From an uncultured Sulfitobacter sp. (GTDB taxonomy: Bacteria; Pseudomonadota; Alphaproteobacteria; Rhodobacterales; Rhodobacteraceae): a stretch of DNA of 64,000 bases. The position numbers were made by a program, and so were the translations under genes. The notes beneath the pieces are model-generated. The model did no database searches and was not told the origin of the DNA. It worked only from the letters and a program-made list of their open reading frames with translations. Below, piece by piece: positions 1 to 8,726 of this stretch (the first letter of the stretch is position 1; each line of letters starts with the position of its first letter). The DNA lies in assembly GCA_947501805.1 (NCBI GenBank), contig CANMXJ010000002.1, forward strand, positions 62,001-126,000, read 5' to 3'.

Positions 1-1248
1 CTGTCTGGCAAAACCACTGATATTCAGGCGCGTCTTGCACAGGAGATGAATGCAGCCTCTGAGGAAATGGAATTTGAGCGTGCGGCCGCATTGCGCGACC
101 GTATCAAAGCCCTGACGCAGGTACAGACGGCCCAAGGGATAAATCCGAAAGGTGTCGAGGATGCCGATATTATCGGGCTCCATTTGGAGGGCGGGCAGGC
201 CTGCGTTCAAGTGTTTTTCATCCGGGCGAACCAGAATTGGGGCAACCACGATTATTACCCACGCGTTGGGGCCGACGTCGACGCAGCCGAGGTGCTGGAA
301 GCGTTTATCGGGCAGTTTTACGACCAGCGGGACCCGCCACGTCAGTTGATCCTCAGCAATGAGATCGAGAACCCCGATCTGATGGCAGACGCCTTGTCGG
401 GTAAAATCGGCCGCAAAGTTGAATTGTTAGTGCCCAAACGCGGGGAAAAGGCGGAACTGGTTGATGGTGCCTTGCGTAATGCCCGTGAAAGTCTTGCTCG
501 CAAATTGGCGGAAACGGCAACCCAGACCAAGCTATTGCAAGGTCTGGTCGACGCTTTTGACCTGCCGAAGCCGCCAGAGCGGATTGAAGTGTATGATAAC
601 TCCCATATTCAGGGCACCAATGCCGTGGGTGCGATGATCGTGGCGGGGCCTGACGGAATGATGAAAAACCAATATCGGAAATTCAACATCCGCGGCGATG
701 ATCTGACCCCCGGGGATGACTTTGGTATGATGAAGGAGGTCCTGCAGCGGCGGTTCAAGCGATTGATCAAGGAAGACCCAGAGCGCAAGGAGGGCCACTG
801 GCCCGACCTGTTGTTGATTGATGGTGGTGCGGGTCAAGTCTCGGCTGTGGCTTCGATCATGCAGGAATTCGGGGTCGAAGATATTCCAATGATCGGTGTG
901 GCCAAGGGGGTTGACCGCGACGCTGGCAAAGAAGAATTCCACCGTGTCGGCAAGCGCCCAATGGCGCTTCGGCATAATGATCCGGTGCTATATTTCGTGC
1001 AACGTCTGCGCGATGAAGCACACCGTTTCGCCATTGGGACGCATCGCGCCAAGCGCGCTAAAGCAGTGGGGGCAACGCCGCTGGATGATGTGCCGGGCGT
1101 CGGGGCCGGGCGCAAACGTGCTTTGCTTGCACATTTCGGGTCAGCCAAAGCAGTGGGCCGTGCCAATTTGAGTGATCTGAAAGCGGTAGAAGGCGTTTCT
1201 GATGCCTTGGCGGAAACCATCTATGGCTACTTTCACGAACGCGGATAG
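1..1248 (+). CDS. uvrC: UvrABC excinuclease subunit C, C-terminal part (5' end outside window)
   Basis: Seen: the frame is open from base 1 and gives 415 residues, about two thirds of a usual UvrC of 600-630. The UVR motif that contacts UvrB (EEMEFERAAALRDRIK) lies near fragment residues 21-36. The RNase-H-like endonuclease domain shows VYDNSHIQGTNAVGAMIV near residue 200 and LLLIDGGAGQ further on, both carrying acidic metal ligands known in the family. Tandem helix-hairpin-helix motifs close the protein (DDVPGVGAGRKRALL). Known role: dual incision on either side of bulky DNA lesions in nucleotide excision repair, in the cytoplasm. The N-terminal GIY-YIG domain must lie upstream of the window. 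Confidence 0.97.
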   Translation: MSGKTTDIQARLAQEMNAASEEMEFERAAALRDRIKALTQVQTAQGINPKGVEDADIIGLHLEGGQACVQVFFIRANQNWGNHDYYPRVGADVDAAEVLEAFIGQFYDQRDPPRQLILSNEIENPDLMADALSGKIGRKVELLVPKRGEKAELVDGALRNARESLARKLAETATQTKLLQGLVDAFDLPKPPERIEVYDNSHIQGTNAVGAMIVAGPDGMMKNQYRKFNIRGDDLTPGDDFGMMKEVLQRRFKRLIKEDPERKEGHWPDLLLIDGGAGQVSAVASIMQEFGVEDIPMIGVAKGVDRDAGKEEFHRVGKRPMALRHNDPVLYFVQRLRDEAHRFAIGTHRAKRAKAVGATPLDDVPGVGAGRKRALLAHFGSAKAVGRANLSDLKAVEGVSDALAETIYGYFHERG

Positions 1249-1361
1249 ATCGGCTTTTTTGCAGGGCCAGCGGGGCACCAGTAGTGCGGCGGGAATTTGC
1301 CTTTAATAAGAGCGCAGCGTTGGCGCTTTCACATGGTTGCAACGCGATGTAGTGTGCGCTT

Positions 1362-2027
1362 ATGAAATGGAACCTGCCCAATATCCTGACGCTACTGCGC
1401 TTGCTTGCTGCACCGATGGTTGCTGTGATGTTTTTATACTTTACAAGACCTTATGCGGATTGGTTTGCGCTGGTTCTGTTTGTCGCGGCGGCTGCAACAG
1501 ACTGGTTTGACGGCTATCTTGCACGGGCTTGGAAACAGGAAACCAAACTTGGTGCGATGTTGGATCCAATTGCTGACAAAGCGATGGTAGTGATTGCCCT
1601 GATGGTGATAATTGGTTTCTCCAGCTGGTCGCCGTGGCTGGTGTTACCTGCCACTGTAATCCTGTTTCGCGAAGTGTTTGTTTCAGGTCTGCGAGAGTTT
1701 CTGGGCGATGTTGCCGGGACGTTGAAAGTTACAAAACTTGCCAAGTGGAAGACCTCGTTCCAGATGACGGCAATTGCTGTTTTGTTTTCTCAGGGTGTGT
1801 TTGAGCATTACTTGGGTATGTCGGTGTTCGGGATGGATCAGGATATGATTTCGGCGATTCTGAATGGCACGGAAGAAGACACTTTGGGACTTGGATGGAA
1901 GCTGGCGGGCATGGAATGGTCCGGCCTTGTTGGTTTGTGGCTGTTGTGGATCGCCGCAGCCCTGACAGCGGTGACTGGCGCGGATTATCTGATAAAGGCA
2001 TTGCCACATTTGAAAGAGGGGCGCTGA
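1362..2027 (+). CDS. pgsA: CDP-diacylglycerol--glycerol-3-phosphate 3-phosphatidyltransferase
   Basis: 221 residues. It makes phosphatidylglycerol phosphate from CDP-diacylglycerol and glycerol-3-phosphate at the inner membrane, the committed step to phosphatidylglycerol. The CDP-alcohol phosphatidyltransferase signature D-G-x2-A-R-x8-G-x3-D-x3-D is complete, from D50 (DGYLAR) to D72 (LDPIAD). Several hydrophobic segments flank it, and the C-terminal part has two more membrane spans. It starts 114 bases after uvrC and its stop overlaps the moaD start (ATGA-type overlap), so it is probably co-transcribed with moaD and moaE. The order uvrC-pgsA-moaD-moaE is one I associate with Rhodobacterales. 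Confidence 0.95.
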   Translation: MKWNLPNILTLLRLLAAPMVAVMFLYFTRPYADWFALVLFVAAAATDWFDGYLARAWKQETKLGAMLDPIADKAMVVIALMVIIGFSSWSPWLVLPATVILFREVFVSGLREFLGDVAGTLKVTKLAKWKTSFQMTAIAVLFSQGVFEHYLGMSVFGMDQDMISAILNGTEEDTLGLGWKLAGMEWSGLVGLWLLWIAAALTAVTGADYLIKALPHLKEGR

Positions 2028-2272
2028 TGGATATCTTGTATTTTGCATGGGTGCGCGAGCGCATTGGCTTGCCACGGGAAGAGATAGAAACGCAGGCAGC
2101 CACAGTGGCCGACCTAGTTGCGGAATTGAAGCAGCGGGAAGAACGCTACGAGATGGCGTTTTCGGATCTGTCAGCCCTGCGGGTGGCCGTAGATCAGAAG
2201 TTGACCGATTTCGACGCTCCTTTGACGGGGGTGCGCGAGGTTGCATTTTTCCCACCGATGACGGGCGGCTAG
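2027..2272 (+). CDS. moaD: Molybdopterin synthase small subunit (sulfur carrier)
   Basis: 81 residues with a ubiquitin-like beta-grasp pattern and the C-terminal Gly-Gly (FFPPMTGG) that becomes a thiocarboxylate. With MoaE it adds two sulfurs to precursor Z (cPMP) to form molybdopterin. The ATG at 2027 is chosen because it overlaps the pgsA stop by one base and gives the normal family length; the frame remains open upstream, inside pgsA, but that extension has no MoaD similarity. MoaE follows after 3 bases. The adenylating enzyme (MoeB type) is not seen in the window. Confidence 0.95.
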   Translation: MDILYFAWVRERIGLPREEIETQAATVADLVAELKQREERYEMAFSDLSALRVAVDQKLTDFDAPLTGVREVAFFPPMTGG

Positions 2273-2275
2273 GGC

Positions 2276-2719
2276 GTGCGGATATCGGTTCAGGAGGCAC
2301 CGTTTGATCTGGGGCAGGAAAGCGAGAGCTTCGCGGCGGGCCATAGACATATGGGCGCAATTGTTACTTTCACGGGGGTCGTGCGCGATTTGCCGGATGA
2401 TCCGTTGGAAGCGATGGAGATCGAGCACTACCCCGGCATGACCGAGGCGGCATTGCAGGGAATTGCGTCACAAGCGCAAGAGCGGTTTTCCCTGGGTGAT
2501 GTGCTGGTGATTCACCGTCACGGACGGCTTACCCCCGGCGAGATGATCATGATGGTTGCCACGGCTGCAAGGCATCGAAAAGATGCTTTTGAAGGGGCCG
2601 AATTCCTGATGGATTATTTGAAATCCCGCGCACCATTCTGGAAGCGCGAGATCACAGCTAAGGGTGCGGATTGGGTTGATGCCCGCGAGGTCGATGAAGA
2701 AGCGCTCAAGCGGTGGTAG
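2276..2719 (+). CDS. moaE: Molybdopterin synthase catalytic subunit
   Basis: 147 residues, the usual length. It forms the heterotetramer with MoaD that converts cPMP to molybdopterin. Family features seen: MEIEHYPGM near residue 45, the RHRKDAF segment, and the lysine-rich active-site stretch MDYLKSRAPFWKRE near 110-125. The start is GTG at 2276, three bases after moaD stops; no better start lies nearby. The next gene is on the opposite strand and ends only 2 bases away, so this transcript converges with the OmpA-family gene pair. Confidence 0.95.
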   Translation: MRISVQEAPFDLGQESESFAAGHRHMGAIVTFTGVVRDLPDDPLEAMEIEHYPGMTEAALQGIASQAQERFSLGDVLVIHRHGRLTPGEMIMMVATAARHRKDAFEGAEFLMDYLKSRAPFWKREITAKGADWVDAREVDEEALKRW

Positions 2720-2721
2720 TC

Positions 2722-3075
2722 TCAGCGTTGACTTGAGAAGACATCGCCTGCCGGTTTTGACTGGCTTTCAATATAGCCGCGCAGTTCTTCTGCCTCATGG
2801 CGCGCATCGCGCAAACCGTCCATAGCTGCGCCAAGTTCCGCTTCGGTCTGGGCGAGTTGATTGGTCAACTCTGCCTCGCGCTGTTGCAGATAGGTGATCG
2901 CCTGATCGCGTGTTTCTTCGGCCTCGTGCAATTCCTGACTCATCTTATCAAGCTGCGCCACATCGTCGGCTGCGACTCGGGTAAAGCGGTGCAGCAGCCA
3001 ATTGGCAAACCAGCCCAGACAGAAGGCCACAAACAGGATGATCGCTGTTGCGAGTACAAATTCAGTTCTGCTCAT
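2722..3075 (-). CDS. Membrane-anchored coiled-coil protein, unknown function
   Basis: 117 residues. An N-terminal transmembrane helix (about residues 7-27, FVLATAIILFVAFCLGWFANWLL) is followed by a short basic stretch and then a highly charged Glu/Gln/Ala-rich helix from about 40 to 105 with heptad character. It overlaps the 3' end of the BON/OmpA gene by 14 bases and follows it in the same direction, so the two are probably translationally coupled and may act together at the envelope. I recognise it only as a conserved-looking hypothetical; the coil could be a scaffold or dimerisation element. No enzymatic motif is visible. Confidence 0.8.
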   Translation of the reverse strand: MSRTEFVLATAIILFVAFCLGWFANWLLHRFTRVAADDVAQLDKMSQELHEAEETRDQAITYLQQREAELTNQLAQTEAELGAAMDGLRDARHEAEELRGYIESQSKPAGDVFSSQR

Positions 3076-4957
3076 CTGACGCGCCTTCCTGGATCGTTTC
3101 GCTGTCTGTATCGCCTGATTGATCCGTAGTTTCCAGCGTTGTTTCCCCTGTTTCAGAGCGGATCAACTTGAATTCGATCCGGCGGTTTGCCTCACGGCCT
3201 TCTTCGGTGCTGTTGTCAGCAATGGGGCGTTCCTCGCCGTATCCTTTGGCGGTGAAGGTGCCGGTCAGGACGCGACGGGCGCGCAGTTCGTTCAGGACTG
3301 ATTCTGCACGACTTTGGCTAAGTGCCTGATTCATGGCTTCGCGGCCCTGACTGTCCGTGTAGCCCTGGATCTCTAGTGGTATATCGCCACATTTCTTCAA
3401 AAGGACAGAGATCTGGTCCATGATGTCGAGCGCCGATGCGTCGATGGTGGCTGAGCCGGGTTCAAAGTTGATCTTGCCACTCGCGAGGATGTCACCGATT
3501 TGCGCTTCGCATTCTTCGGGGGTGGGCAGACCCAGGATCGGGTCGAGTTGTTTGATATATGCGACTTCGATGTCGAAATCGGCACCTTCACCAAGTTTTC
3601 CGGCGAGTAGGGATGCGATTTCTGTGCTGGCGTCAGGGTTGCCCGTGTCGCCCACAACCGACAGGCTATCCGGGGTGACGGTTACAGTACCATTGTTAAG
3701 TGCCGCAAGTGCCTCCAATCCGGTCAAGACCCGTGGGGTCCAATTGTTTGGCAGGTTTTCGGCGATGCGGGTTGCGGTGTAGACCTTGTCAGAGCCAAAA
3801 CGCGCTTTTGCATAGCTGTCTGCAAGTTCACGCAAGCCCGCATCGCTGACGCGACCGCGCAATTGCACCTGACCTTCTGGGCTAAGTGTGGCTGTGAAAC
3901 TGGCAGGGCCTTCGTTCGGGTCTTCGACTTTGGGCAGTTTTGCACGCAGGGCAAACACCTCGGGCAGGCCGCTTTCAAGCTCGCCGATCACCCGATCAAA
4001 CAGGGTCTGATCAATGCCCGGCAACGCCAGAAGCGTGATATCGGCGTCAGCAAAAGTAACAGACCCGCCGCCTAGGTTGTTGATAGCATCAATAGATTGC
4101 TCGACTGCTTGGGACCACGTCGGGCTTGGCACGCCAAGGCCGACAGTACAGCGGATGGTGCCTTCTACGCCTGCGCGTTTTGCGGCCGCCAGAATGCGGA
4201 TGCGTGCGCCCTCTGTATCCGCCGAACAGGCGTCAAATTGCGCGCCTTTGGCATCCTTTTTGAACCGTAACGTGAACGGCGTGATCACCGGACGTGGGGC
4301 GGCAATATCGAGTACCAGCTGCACGCTTGGTGGTACACTCCGGTTCAGCTTGTTTTCCATCGCCGCTTTTTCTTCGGCGCTGCCTGCGTTGGCGATAATG
4401 CTGACGCGGCCTGCTTCAATGGATGCTTTGGCGTTGGGCAACTGTGATATGGCGATGATGGCAAAGGAGAACGCTTCCTCCCAGCCTTCGGGAGACGGAT
4501 AATTTGCCTGCTCCAAAAGATCTGCCACATTGGCACCACCGGTCAGTGTGCCAAACCGTTGGATTGCGTTTTCGCGATCCGTGCTGGTCGGGATTAGGCC
4601 GATGATCGAAATCCCGCTGTCATTGCGCAGCACTTCTGCAGAAAAACGCGGGGGTGCTATGGCGGCTTGGGCTTCGACCTCCATCTCGTCGATCACGCGG
4701 GCGGCGTCGACGATGGAGCCGGCAGTGGTCAGCGCCTTGAACCGCACGGCTTCGGTTGGCGCGATGCCCGCCAGCGTGACCTGCAAGCCGTCTGCTTCGA
4801 CTTCGGCCCAAGTCATGCCTTCATCATCCAGCGCATCGCGCACACCGATTTCCGAAGTTTCCTCGATCAGCTTCACGCTGAAATTCGCCGCTACGAGAGA
4901 GACGACAGCAGCCGCAAAAAAGGTCATGAAGATGATCAGCAAAGAGGACAGGCGCAT
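3062..4957 (-). CDS. OmpA-family envelope protein with BON-like repeats
   Basis: 631 residues. An N-terminal hydrophobic segment (about 5-25) serves as a signal or membrane anchor. It is followed by several degenerate BON-like modules, with repeated patterns such as LQVTLAGIAPTEAVRF and VQLRGRVSDAGLRELAD, and then a C-terminal OmpA-like peptidoglycan-binding domain with LEIQGYTDSQGREAMNQALS and QSRAESVLNELRARRV. The acidic tail after about residue 600 is low complexity. Known of the parts: OmpA-C binds diaminopimelate in murein and BON domains often bind lipid. The inferred role is in envelope organisation. Its downstream partner overlaps by 14 bases; ubiA lies 59 bases upstream on the same strand. 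Confidence 0.85.
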   Translation of the reverse strand: MRLSSLLIIFMTFFAAAVVSLVAANFSVKLIEETSEIGVRDALDDEGMTWAEVEADGLQVTLAGIAPTEAVRFKALTTAGSIVDAARVIDEMEVEAQAAIAPPRFSAEVLRNDSGISIIGLIPTSTDRENAIQRFGTLTGGANVADLLEQANYPSPEGWEEAFSFAIIAISQLPNAKASIEAGRVSIIANAGSAEEKAAMENKLNRSVPPSVQLVLDIAAPRPVITPFTLRFKKDAKGAQFDACSADTEGARIRILAAAKRAGVEGTIRCTVGLGVPSPTWSQAVEQSIDAINNLGGGSVTFADADITLLALPGIDQTLFDRVIGELESGLPEVFALRAKLPKVEDPNEGPASFTATLSPEGQVQLRGRVSDAGLRELADSYAKARFGSDKVYTATRIAENLPNNWTPRVLTGLEALAALNNGTVTVTPDSLSVVGDTGNPDASTEIASLLAGKLGEGADFDIEVAYIKQLDPILGLPTPEECEAQIGDILASGKINFEPGSATIDASALDIMDQISVLLKKCGDIPLEIQGYTDSQGREAMNQALSQSRAESVLNELRARRVLTGTFTAKGYGEERPIADNSTEEGREANRRIEFKLIRSETGETTLETTDQSGDTDSETIQEGASDEQN

Positions 4958-5016
4958 GTGTCGGAATTCATCCAGTTATTTTCTATCTTGATACGCCCGG
5001 TGGCACCGGGGTGCAA

Positions 5017-5979
5017 TCAAACGAGCAAGGCGACTGCGAAAAAGAGCAGCGGGATTATGCCGGTATCGCGGTTCGCGAGAAACAATTGATGCATTTTCCC
5101 AGAATTGTTTATATCGAGTCCGCGCATTTGCCATGCCATGTGCCATCCCATTGCCCAAGGACCGCCAAGGGCAATCACCAGCGCAAGGATCGACGCATTT
5201 GGCATTGCGCTAAAGATCACCGCTATTCCCATCAGGCCAACGGTGGTCATCATAAATCTGCGCAGCCATTGCGGTGATTTCTCACCAAACAGGCGCGCCG
5301 TGGACTTAACCCCGATCAATGCGTCGTCCTCAGTATCCTGATGCGCGTAGATCGTATCGTAGAACAATGTCCAAGCGATACCAGCGGCATAGAGCAGTAT
5401 CGCGGGAGAGTTCAGAACGCCCGTGTGCGCGGTCCAGACAAGCAATGCGCCCCAGTTAAAGGCAAGACCCAGAAACACCTGCGGCCACCATGTAAACCGT
5501 TTGGCGAAAGGGTAAATCGCGACTAAAATCAAGGAAAGAAAGCCGAGCCCGATCGCTGCACGATTGAATGTGAACAGGATGAGCGCAGCAAGCATCGCCT
5601 GAATCAGCATCCACATTACGGCTTCTTTGACGGACACCTGACCGGAGGGGATAGGCCGTGAACGGGTCCGTTCTACCTGCCCGTCAATATGGCGATCCGT
5701 AATGTCATTCCAAGTACAGCCTGCGCCGCGCATCAGAAACGCACCAATGCCGCAGCCGACAAATATCCACAAATCACCCCAGCGCGGGCTTTGATCGTAA
5801 AGGATCGCAAGGGCCAGCCCCCACCAGCAGGGCAATAGCAAAAGCCATGTGCCAATTGGTCTGTCCGCCCGCGACAGCCGCAAATAGGGGCGCGCAAAGG
5901 GTGGCGCATAACGGTCGACCCAGTTGTCTTTTGCGGCATCCGCGACAGGTGCATCTGGTGAAGGCGGCAGGTCTTGCAT
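5017..5979 (-). CDS. ubiA: 4-hydroxybenzoate polyprenyltransferase
   Basis: 320 residues, a multi-span membrane protein. It joins the polyprenyl tail to 4-hydroxybenzoate, the membrane step of ubiquinone synthesis. Both Asp-rich prenyltransferase motifs are seen: NDITDRHIDGQVERTRSRPI near 91-110 and DTIYAHQDTEDDALIGVKS near 210-228. The side-chain substrate is probably made by the polyprenyl synthase at 40636-41634. The gene is divergent from rsmE with an 11-base gap between start codons, so the two promoters must lie inside each other's coding sequence or overlap. Confidence 0.96.
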   Translation of the reverse strand: MQDLPPSPDAPVADAAKDNWVDRYAPPFARPYLRLSRADRPIGTWLLLLPCWWGLALAILYDQSPRWGDLWIFVGCGIGAFLMRGAGCTWNDITDRHIDGQVERTRSRPIPSGQVSVKEAVMWMLIQAMLAALILFTFNRAAIGLGFLSLILVAIYPFAKRFTWWPQVFLGLAFNWGALLVWTAHTGVLNSPAILLYAAGIAWTLFYDTIYAHQDTEDDALIGVKSTARLFGEKSPQWLRRFMMTTVGLMGIAVIFSAMPNASILALVIALGGPWAMGWHMAWQMRGLDINNSGKMHQLFLANRDTGIIPLLFFAVALLV

Positions 5980-5990
5980 ATATCAGGCCT

Positions 5991-6716
5991 ATGACTGCGA
6001 AGATCAGACTTTATGTAGAGCACCCTTTGGGGGTTGGGCAATCGGTTCCTTTGGACAAAGGGCAGACGCATTACCTTTTTGGTGTGATGCGGCAGGCTAT
6101 TGGCGGCTCGATCCTGTTGTTTAACGGTGTCGATGGTGAATGGCGGGCAGAAATCGTCGAGGCAGGCAAGCGCGGCGGAGTATTGCGCTGTGTCGAAGAG
6201 ACGCAGCCTTTGGTGATGCCGCCGGACCTGTGGTTATTGTTCGCGCCGATCAAGAAGGCCCGTACCGATTTTATCGTCGAAAAAGCAACCGAAATGGGTG
6301 CATCGAAAATCGTGCCTGTGATGACAGAATTCACCAACGCAGGACGCGTACAGCGGGATCGCTTGCAAGCTCACGCCGTGGAAGCGGCAGAGCAGTGTGG
6401 CGGGACATTTGTTCCCGAGGTTGCCGAGGCAGTCAAGTTTGGCAAACTGCTGGATCATTGGGATAACGCCCGACACATCATGTTTTGCGATGAAGCCTTG
6501 GCCGGACAAACGTCTGGCCTGCCAACAATTGCTGGCCCATGGGCGATCCTGATCGGGCCAGAGGGCGGGTTTTCGGAAAAGGAACGGATGCGCCTGAATA
6601 AACTGGATCACACGCACCCTGTTGTACTTGGCCCGCGGATACTGCGCGCAGATACAGCCGCGGTTGCTGCGATGACGGTGTGGCAGCAAACCTTGGGCGA
6701 TTGGCAGCAGACATGA
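5991..6716 (+). CDS. rsmE: 16S rRNA (uracil(1498)-N3)-methyltransferase
   Basis: 241 residues. It methylates N3 of U1498 in helix 44 of 16S rRNA using SAM. The SPOUT trefoil-knot signature is seen near the C-terminus: ILIGPEGGFSEKERMRL followed by LGPRILRADTA. The basic segment APIKKARTDFIVEKATEMG in the middle is also typical. The ATG at 5991 gives the usual length; the frame extends upstream into ubiA antisense and is not used. Its stop overlaps the next start (ATGA), suggesting an operon with the following membrane protein and perhaps gshA. Confidence 0.95.
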   Translation: MTAKIRLYVEHPLGVGQSVPLDKGQTHYLFGVMRQAIGGSILLFNGVDGEWRAEIVEAGKRGGVLRCVEETQPLVMPPDLWLLFAPIKKARTDFIVEKATEMGASKIVPVMTEFTNAGRVQRDRLQAHAVEAAEQCGGTFVPEVAEAVKFGKLLDHWDNARHIMFCDEALAGQTSGLPTIAGPWAILIGPEGGFSEKERMRLNKLDHTHPVVLGPRILRADTAAVAAMTVWQQTLGDWQQT

Positions 6717-7240
6717 CCTTTTTCCGCCCTGAAGCCCGCGCTGCGGTATGGCGCTGGCGTGAAGCGATCGCAGGCATTGGCGTGGCACTGTGTGGTCTTT
6801 ACCTGATTTCGGGCCCTGGCTTTCTCCTTGCGGTTCCGGGCTATGCTTTCCTTGGCGGGGGGCTGATCCTCACATGGCTTGGCATTCAGCGGGGCCGTTT
6901 TCGAGGGCCGGATGGCGGGGCAGGGGCTGTACATGTGGACGAGGGACAAGTGACCTATTACGGCCCGCTCACCGGCGGCACTGTTGCTTTGCGCGAAATG
7001 GATAGCCTGACACTTGAGGGCGCGATGTTTCCGGCCCATTGGAAATTGACCCAAGCAGGTGAACCGCCACTGTTGATCCCGGTAAATGCCGCTGGCGCTG
7101 AGGCGTTGTTTGATGCTTTTGCGACCCTGCCAGGACTGCGCACAGAGCGGATGATTTCGAGCCTGCGCAGCAATCCCCATCAAGCTGTTGTGATCTGGAC
7201 GCGCGCCTCTCTGCGCCCGGCTGCTGCTTTGCTGCATTGA
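6713..7240 (+). CDS. Two-span membrane protein, unknown function
   Basis: 175 residues from the ATG at 6713, which overlaps the rsmE stop by 4 bases. Two hydrophobic helices lie at roughly residues 18-36 and 40-58 (IAGIGVALCGLYLISG, FLLAVPGYAFLGGGLILTWL), followed by a soluble region of about 110 residues rich in beta-strand pattern (VHVDEGQVTYYGPLTGG, VALREMDSLTLEG). The layout resembles small PH-domain-like membrane proteins but I cannot assign a family. It sits between rsmE and gshA with a 63-base gap to the latter. The C-terminus is alanine and arginine rich. Confidence 0.8.
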   Translation: MTFFRPEARAAVWRWREAIAGIGVALCGLYLISGPGFLLAVPGYAFLGGGLILTWLGIQRGRFRGPDGGAGAVHVDEGQVTYYGPLTGGTVALREMDSLTLEGAMFPAHWKLTQAGEPPLLIPVNAAGAEALFDAFATLPGLRTERMISSLRSNPHQAVVIWTRASLRPAAALLH

Positions 7241-7303
7241 CACCCTGCGCAATTCGCCCCATCCCTAAACACCCTTGTGCCACGAAAACCGGAGCCCGAA
7301 CCC

Positions 7304-8674
7304 ATGTCTATTCCTCAATCTGGCGGTGGCCCTATCGAGCGCCATGAACAATTGGCTGAATATTTGGCGGACGGTTGCAAGCCCAAGGCCGACTGGCGCA
7401 TCGGCACCGAGCACGAAAAGTTCGGCTATTGCAAAGACACGCTAAAGCCGCTGCCCTATGAGGGTGAACGCTCCATCCGCGTGATGCTGGAAGGTCTGCG
7501 CGACCGCCACAACTGGACACCGGTTGAGGAAGGCGGCAAGCTGATCGGGTTGGAAAAAGACGGCGCGAATGTGTCGCTTGAACCGGGTGGTCAACTGGAA
7601 TTGTCCGGCGCACCCGTCGAGACGATTCACGAGACCTGCGATGAAGTGAACACGCATCTTCGCGAAGTTCAGGATGTTGCAGACGAGATCGGAGTTGGCT
7701 GGATCGGTCTTGGTGCGGCCCCTGTCTGGACGCATGAGAAAATGGATTTGATGCCCAAAGGGCGTTATAACCTCATGAACGATTACATGGGCCGGGTTGG
7801 CACTATGGGTCGCGTGATGATGCGGCGGACCTGTACGGTGCAGGTAAACCTCGATTTTGGATCAGAAGCCGACATGGTTCAAAAGATGCGTGTCGCCATT
7901 GCACTGCAATCGGTGGCCACTGCGCTTTTTGCCAACTCCCCGTTTTTCGAGGGGAAACCCAACGGATATAAATCACTGCGCTCTATGGTTTGGCGCAATC
8001 TGGATGCGGCACGCACGGGCACGCTGCCGTTCATCTTTGAAGAGGGCTTCGGCTTTGAGCGCTGGGTCGAATACGCCCTCGATGTGCCGATGTATTTTGT
8101 CTATCGCGACGGCAAATATGTGAACGCGCTGGGCATGTCATTCCGCGATTTTCTGAAGGGTAAACTGCCGGCCTTACCCGGTGAAACGCCAACTCTCAGT
8201 GATTGGGCGGATCATCTGACGACCGCATTTCCCGAAGCGCGGATGAAAAAGTTTATCGAAATGCGCGGCGCAGACGGTGGTCCGTGGCGGCGTCTTTGTG
8301 CTTTGCCTGCGTTCTGGGTTGGCCTGATGTATGATCAAACCGCGCTGGATGGTGCTTGGGATCTGGTCAAGGACTGGACGCCTGCGCAACACGATGCGTT
8401 GCGCGTTGCAGCCTCTGTGGACGGGTTGCAGGCCAAGGTCTCGGGCATCAATATGCACGAGATTGCACGCGAAGCCGTTGCTCTCTCCGAAGCGGGACTG
8501 AAAGCGCGTGCAATGCCTGGTGCGGGTGGCATGGTGCCGGATGAAACCCACTTCCTGAACGCGTTGAAAGAGAGCATCGAGACCGGCAAGGTGCCAGCGG
8601 ACGAGTTGCTGGAAGACTACCATGGCAAGTGGGGTGGCGATCTGAGCCGGATTTATGCCGAATACAGCTACTAA
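7304..8674 (+). CDS. gshA: Glutamate--cysteine ligase, plant-like (GCS2) type
   Basis: 456 residues. It makes gamma-glutamylcysteine from glutamate, cysteine and ATP, the first and limiting step of glutathione synthesis. It is the plant/alphaproteobacterial type rather than the E. coli type: IGTEHEKFGY near residue 35, MMRRTCTVQVNLDFGSE near 170, and LDGAWDLVKDW near 350. The start at 7304 (MSIPQSGGG) is preferred over an upstream GTG at 7277 because the family begins with this segment. It converges with the DUF805 gene across 52 bases in which I see no clear terminator. chaC and gloB elsewhere in the window also handle glutathione. Confidence 0.94.
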   Translation: MSIPQSGGGPIERHEQLAEYLADGCKPKADWRIGTEHEKFGYCKDTLKPLPYEGERSIRVMLEGLRDRHNWTPVEEGGKLIGLEKDGANVSLEPGGQLELSGAPVETIHETCDEVNTHLREVQDVADEIGVGWIGLGAAPVWTHEKMDLMPKGRYNLMNDYMGRVGTMGRVMMRRTCTVQVNLDFGSEADMVQKMRVAIALQSVATALFANSPFFEGKPNGYKSLRSMVWRNLDAARTGTLPFIFEEGFGFERWVEYALDVPMYFVYRDGKYVNALGMSFRDFLKGKLPALPGETPTLSDWADHLTTAFPEARMKKFIEMRGADGGPWRRLCALPAFWVGLMYDQTALDGAWDLVKDWTPAQHDALRVAASVDGLQAKVSGINMHEIAREAVALSEAGLKARAMPGAGGMVPDETHFLNALKESIETGKVPADELLEDYHGKWGGDLSRIYAEYSY

Positions 8675-8726
8675 AAGACGGGTTTCAAGCTAGGCACCTT
8701 TTCTTGCCATCGTCGCGGGAGGGTAA

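Noticed and set aside
532..975. Long antisense ORF (147 codons) over uvrC
   Set aside because: It lies entirely opposite a well-conserved coding region and shows no ribosome site or family pattern; shadow of the real gene.
1249..1361. Terminator after uvrC
   Set aside because: A short T-run (GGCTTTTTT) exists but no stable stem precedes it.
7277..7303. GTG start for gshA at 7277
   Set aside because: The nine added residues are proline/glutamate-rich and outside the family N-terminus, and the ATG at 7304 begins the usual sequence.
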